46,979 nucleotides of DNA from Bacteroidota bacterium (lineage in GTDB: Bacteria > Bacteroidota > Ignavibacteria > UBA10030 > UBA6906): assembly GCA_019637975.1 (NCBI GenBank), contig JAHBUR010000034.1:1-46979 (forward strand), written 5' to 3'. Under the pieces are notes generated by a model. The model worked only from the letters and a program-made list of their open reading frames with translations, had not been told where the DNA came from and made no database searches. The first letter of the stretch is position 1, and every line of letters starts with the position of its first letter. The translations under genes and the position numbers were made by a program. Below are positions 44,404 to 46,979 of this stretch, piece by piece.

Positions 44404-46742
44404 TGCTTCGCGATTGCAAATGAATCCATGGCGGCGATGGTTGTCCGGTATTCGACATTTGTAAACTCACGCTGCAACCTGATTGGAAACGCGACGGAAT
44501 CAAACACGACTTCAACACGTTCGGTTACGTGTTGCGTATCGCGCAACGTGAAGGTCACCGGAATTCTCAACAACGTATCCGGAAATGAATACCACCGGAA
44601 CACTTTCCGCATTTCTGTTTCCCGCAATCTGCGATCCCGGGCTTGCGGACCGTGCGCCCATTGTGATCGTACTTCAAATGGTTGATCGCTTTCGTACACC
44701 AGGTTTACCAGCAACGGCTTGAATTGCGTATGAACTTCAAGCACACGCTCGACTCGCCAGGTGGAATCGGAGATTCTCGCCGGTTCTTCAACTGATTGCG
44801 ACACACCGACCCAATTCACCGAAAGCCCCCGAGCCTCCTGCACGGCGGCATAATTCTGCCTTCCGGTCAATGTGGTATCGCGTCCATTGAGTGTGCCGGT
44901 CAATCCCTCAAAGTATTCCGAGCTTCTGATGGTGAATGAACTTGTATCAGCACCGAGTTCATAGTGATGACTGACCCGGACGTTGTTGAACCACAGATTG
45001 TCGTACACCGGTTGGGCGAGAAGATATGTGGCAACGCTGACAGCGGCGAGTGATGTCACAAGAAGCCCGTTTCCTTTTCTAAATCTTCTTAACCACATCA
45101 CATCAACTCCCGACCCACGGTAAATGGCGGCAAAGCCGTACACAAACGGAAGCGACAGTCCTGTGAAGACGACAACGTACCCAAGATGCAAAAGGGCCTT
45201 CTGCCAGAAAGCGGACATTTGATTCTGCGCAATGCCGCGCTGGAATAATCCCAATCCATCAAAGAAGACAAGCTTGTACAACACGAGAAATGCCATAGTG
45301 AAGAGGATAAGTTTCAGCGCGGGTTTCTTGACACGGGTTGCCAGCGACATGCACAACAGCGAAGCAGCAAGATACATTCCGAGTTCGGGCGTAAGATACG
45401 CGGAAAGCAGGGTCATGACAAAAAGGGAAACCAATGCAGGACGGACGAATACAGACGCATCTTCAGTTAACCTGTATCGTCTTACAGCCTGCAAAACAAA
45501 CCACAGCCCCACAAGGCCGCACAGCGCGCCAAGAATGAGAAAACCTGATTCATTGTTCACCCACGGGAATCGATATCCTCCAATAAGTCCGACAACTGTT
45601 TCTGAACTCCAGAGAAAGAATTGAAGAACGAAAGCGACACCAATGAGCTTGAATCGTGACCATTTGATTTTCCTTGCCGTGTCGGGAACGAGCCGGTTCT
45701 TGCGGGCACGGACAAATACAGCAACTGAAACCGCGAGAGAAATTCCGATAAACGCCCAAATGACCGGATAGGAGAGGAAGAACACCTGAGATCCGAATTG
45801 AATCAATTGATATTGTTCCGTCGTTCGAGAAGGAACACCGCCGTCATACTTCTCAAATAGCTTCAGAACAAGATCACCGGATCGCTTCAGTCCCGATGGT
45901 GTGAAGTTCTCCCAATTATCTTGCGGTGTGTGAATAGGGAACGTCACATCGCTCGTGAAGTCGATTGCAGGAATTCCCTTGTCGATGAACGGAATATGAT
46001 CCGAACCGAACGCGCCGCCCGCGGCAAGATTCAGCGTTGATGAGGCGGTTTGATACACCAGATCCGATTTCTTCAAGTCATGATAGAAAATATCGAACGC
46101 TGATTTCACCAGCCACGACGGGGCACTTGCATTGCTGCCGTCCGGATCAGCAAGAAGATAACTCGAACCGTCGGCCATGTCGAGTTGTAACATCAGCACA
46201 ACGCTGTCGAGATGTTCGAAGTTGTTGACGAAGAACGTCGAACCGCGCAGGCCCTGTTCCTCCCCGCCCCAACAGCAGAAGTACACAGTAGATTCAGTTT
46301 CACGACTGCAGATCACACGCGCCAGTTCAATTACACAGGCTGTTCCGGAGCCGTCGTCGTTTGCGCCCGGTATTTCCGGTCCGGAGGAATCAATATGCCC
46401 GCCGATAACAATGATGCGGTTGGACTTCCCCTTCTTCACGCCGACAGCCACGCCGCTTTTCGTGTTGACTCCCGCGGCAACCGTCATGGGCAGAACGTAG
46501 CTTGTGTCGCAGCCGTATTCCTTGAACTTTTCGGCAGCGAAATTCAGGGCACGCTGTTCGGCGGGCGAACCCATCGGACGGGGGCCGATCTCCAGCACGA
46601 GAGTTCTTAGGATGGAGACGGCATTCTCTTCGGAGAATTCTTTCTGTTGCGAAAAGGAACCGGACGAGAAGAGAAGAAGAAGCGGGAGAAGAAAGGTGAG
46701 TGTTGTGAGCAAGTTACGGTTTCCACTTTGTTTCAGGAACAT
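44400..46742 (-). CDS. M28 family zinc aminopeptidase with C-terminal multi-helix membrane domain
   Basis: 780 residues from the ATG at 46742 (an ATG at 46760 is possible; both overlap the upstream gene). An N-terminal signal or anchor helix is followed by the M28 peptidase domain (about 40-300) with its co-catalytic zinc ligands: His in IVIGGHIDSSG, Asp in GANDDGSG, Glu-Glu in WGGEEQGLRG, Asp in MLQLDMADGS and His in FGSDHIPFID. About eight membrane helices come next (about 325-600), then a C-terminal beta-rich extracytoplasmic domain. The layout resembles ERMP1/Fxna-type membrane M28 peptidases. The active site should face the periplasm. The substrate is unknown. Confidence 0.93.
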   Translation of the reverse strand: MFLKQSGNRNLLTTLTFLLPLLLLFSSGSFSQQKEFSEENAVSILRTLVLEIGPRPMGSPAEQRALNFAAEKFKEYGCDTSYVLPMTVAAGVNTKSGVAVGVKKGKSNRIIVIGGHIDSSGPEIPGANDDGSGTACVIELARVICSRETESTVYFCCWGGEEQGLRGSTFFVNNFEHLDSVVLMLQLDMADGSSYLLADPDGSNASAPSWLVKSAFDIFYHDLKKSDLVYQTASSTLNLAAGGAFGSDHIPFIDKGIPAIDFTSDVTFPIHTPQDNWENFTPSGLKRSGDLVLKLFEKYDGGVPSRTTEQYQLIQFGSQVFFLSYPVIWAFIGISLAVSVAVFVRARKNRLVPDTARKIKWSRFKLIGVAFVLQFFLWSSETVVGLIGGYRFPWVNNESGFLILGALCGLVGLWFVLQAVRRYRLTEDASVFVRPALVSLFVMTLLSAYLTPELGMYLAASLLCMSLATRVKKPALKLILFTMAFLVLYKLVFFDGLGLFQRGIAQNQMSAFWQKALLHLGYVVVFTGLSLPFVYGFAAIYRGSGVDVMWLRRFRKGNGLLVTSLAAVSVATYLLAQPVYDNLWFNNVRVSHHYELGADTSSFTIRSSEYFEGLTGTLNGRDTTLTGRQNYAAVQEARGLSVNWVGVSQSVEEPARISDSTWRVERVLEVHTQFKPLLVNLVYESDQPFEVRSQWAHGPQARDRRLRETEMRKVFRWYSFPDTLLRIPVTFTLRDTQHVTERVEVVFDSVAFPIRLQREFTNVEYRTTIAAMDSFAIAKQ

Positions 46743-46977
46743 TGGCAATGTGATTTGCATATCGTGCCATCACAAACAGCAAATCCGAAAGGCGGTTGAG
46801 AAAAACCGTAATACCGTCGCCGATATCCTCGTTGCGGGAGAGGCGAACAACCGTCCGTTCAGCGCGGCGGCATACGGTTCTGGCAAAGTGAAGCCGCGAC
46901 GCGACCGGCGATCCTCCCGGAAGGATAAACGAGCGCAACGGCTTGAGATGCATCTCGAGTGAATCAATACTCTTTTC
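46714..46977 (-). CDS. Cob(I)alamin adenosyltransferase (PduO/MMAB type), C-terminal fragment
   Basis: The gene runs off the right edge; 87 codons are visible. LRSFILPGGSPVASRLHFAR, TVCRRAERTVVRLSR and FLNRLSDLLFVMARY are the conserved C-terminal half of the PduO-type ATP:cob(I)alamin adenosyltransferase, which makes adenosylcobalamin for enzymes such as methylmalonyl-CoA mutase. It overlaps the M28 peptidase gene by 29 bases, so it heads, or is part of, that operon. Confidence 0.93.
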   Translation of the reverse strand, partial: EKSIDSLEMHLKPLRSFILPGGSPVASRLHFARTVCRRAERTVVRLSRNEDIGDGITVFLNRLSDLLFVMARYANHIANVPETKWKP

Positions 46978-46979
46978 AA

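Noticed and set aside
1-46979. tRNA, rRNA, CRISPR arrays, insertion sequences, prophage genes
   Set aside because: No cloverleaf-like segment, no regularly spaced repeats and no transposase, integrase or phage protein was recognised by reading both strands; a tRNAscan or Infernal run would be the deciding check.

Overview
The window looks like a chromosomal segment from a bacterium of the FCB group (Bacteroidota/Ignavibacteria/Chlorobi side). Three things point there: two secreted proteins end in a type IX secretion (T9SS) sorting domain with the NYPNPFNP-type signature; the respiratory complex I operon has the 11-gene nuoABCDHIJKLMN form without the NADH-oxidising NuoEFG; and hrcA-grpE-dnaJ and dnaK-clpB form two separate clusters. 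Shine-Dalgarno sequences are clear at many starts, and good TTGACN-17-TATAAT-type promoters can be read, which fits an early-branching lineage such as Ignavibacteria better than typical Bacteroidia. This placement is inference. No rRNA, tRNA, CRISPR array, insertion sequence or prophage gene was seen.

Layout. 1-2.3 kb (+): end of a membrane redox complex operon (ferredoxin C-terminus, NrfD-type quinone-interacting membrane subunit, membrane-anchored GcvH-like lipoyl-domain protein). 2.4-5.5 kb: a secreted T9SS metallophosphoesterase (-) and a SAM methyltransferase (+). 5.5-9.1 kb (-): a tightly overlapping three-gene operon of a membrane histidine kinase with c-type haem motifs in its periplasmic domain, an archaemetzincin zinc protease, and an NtrC-type response regulator. 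9.5-12.9 kb (+): hrcA-grpE-dnaJ and a ComEA-like helix-hairpin-helix protein. 12.9-16.7 kb: three envelope or secreted-protein genes, all broken by frameshifts whose pieces still read as good protein. 16.8-23.8 kb (-): uvrA, a DUF58 protein, a TPR lipoprotein, an RsmB-like rRNA methyltransferase and an isoaspartyl peptidase/asparaginase. 23.9-28.8 kb (-): dnaK, a small membrane protein and clpB. 29.2-30.8 kb (+): birA-coaX, closed by a strong terminator. 30.9-41.5 kb (-): the nuo operon behind a near-consensus promoter. 41.7-47 kb (-): a compact operon of cobalamin adenosyltransferase (partial), membrane M28 peptidase, solitary DNA methyltransferase and a two-gene ABC-2 exporter.

How the genes work together. 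The nuo operon encodes a proton-pumping quinone reductase whose electron donor is not encoded here. The NrfD/ferredoxin/H-like set is a second quinone-linked redox module. The two chaperone clusters together make the complete DnaK-DnaJ-GrpE-ClpB disaggregation system plus its presumed repressor HrcA. The most unusual unit is the kinase-archaemetzincin-regulator operon, in which a protease of unknown physiological role is translationally coupled to a putative haem- or redox-sensing two-component system. The cluster of frameshifts at 13.4-15.4 kb is sharply local and looks more like sequence error than gene decay, but this cannot be settled from sequence alone.
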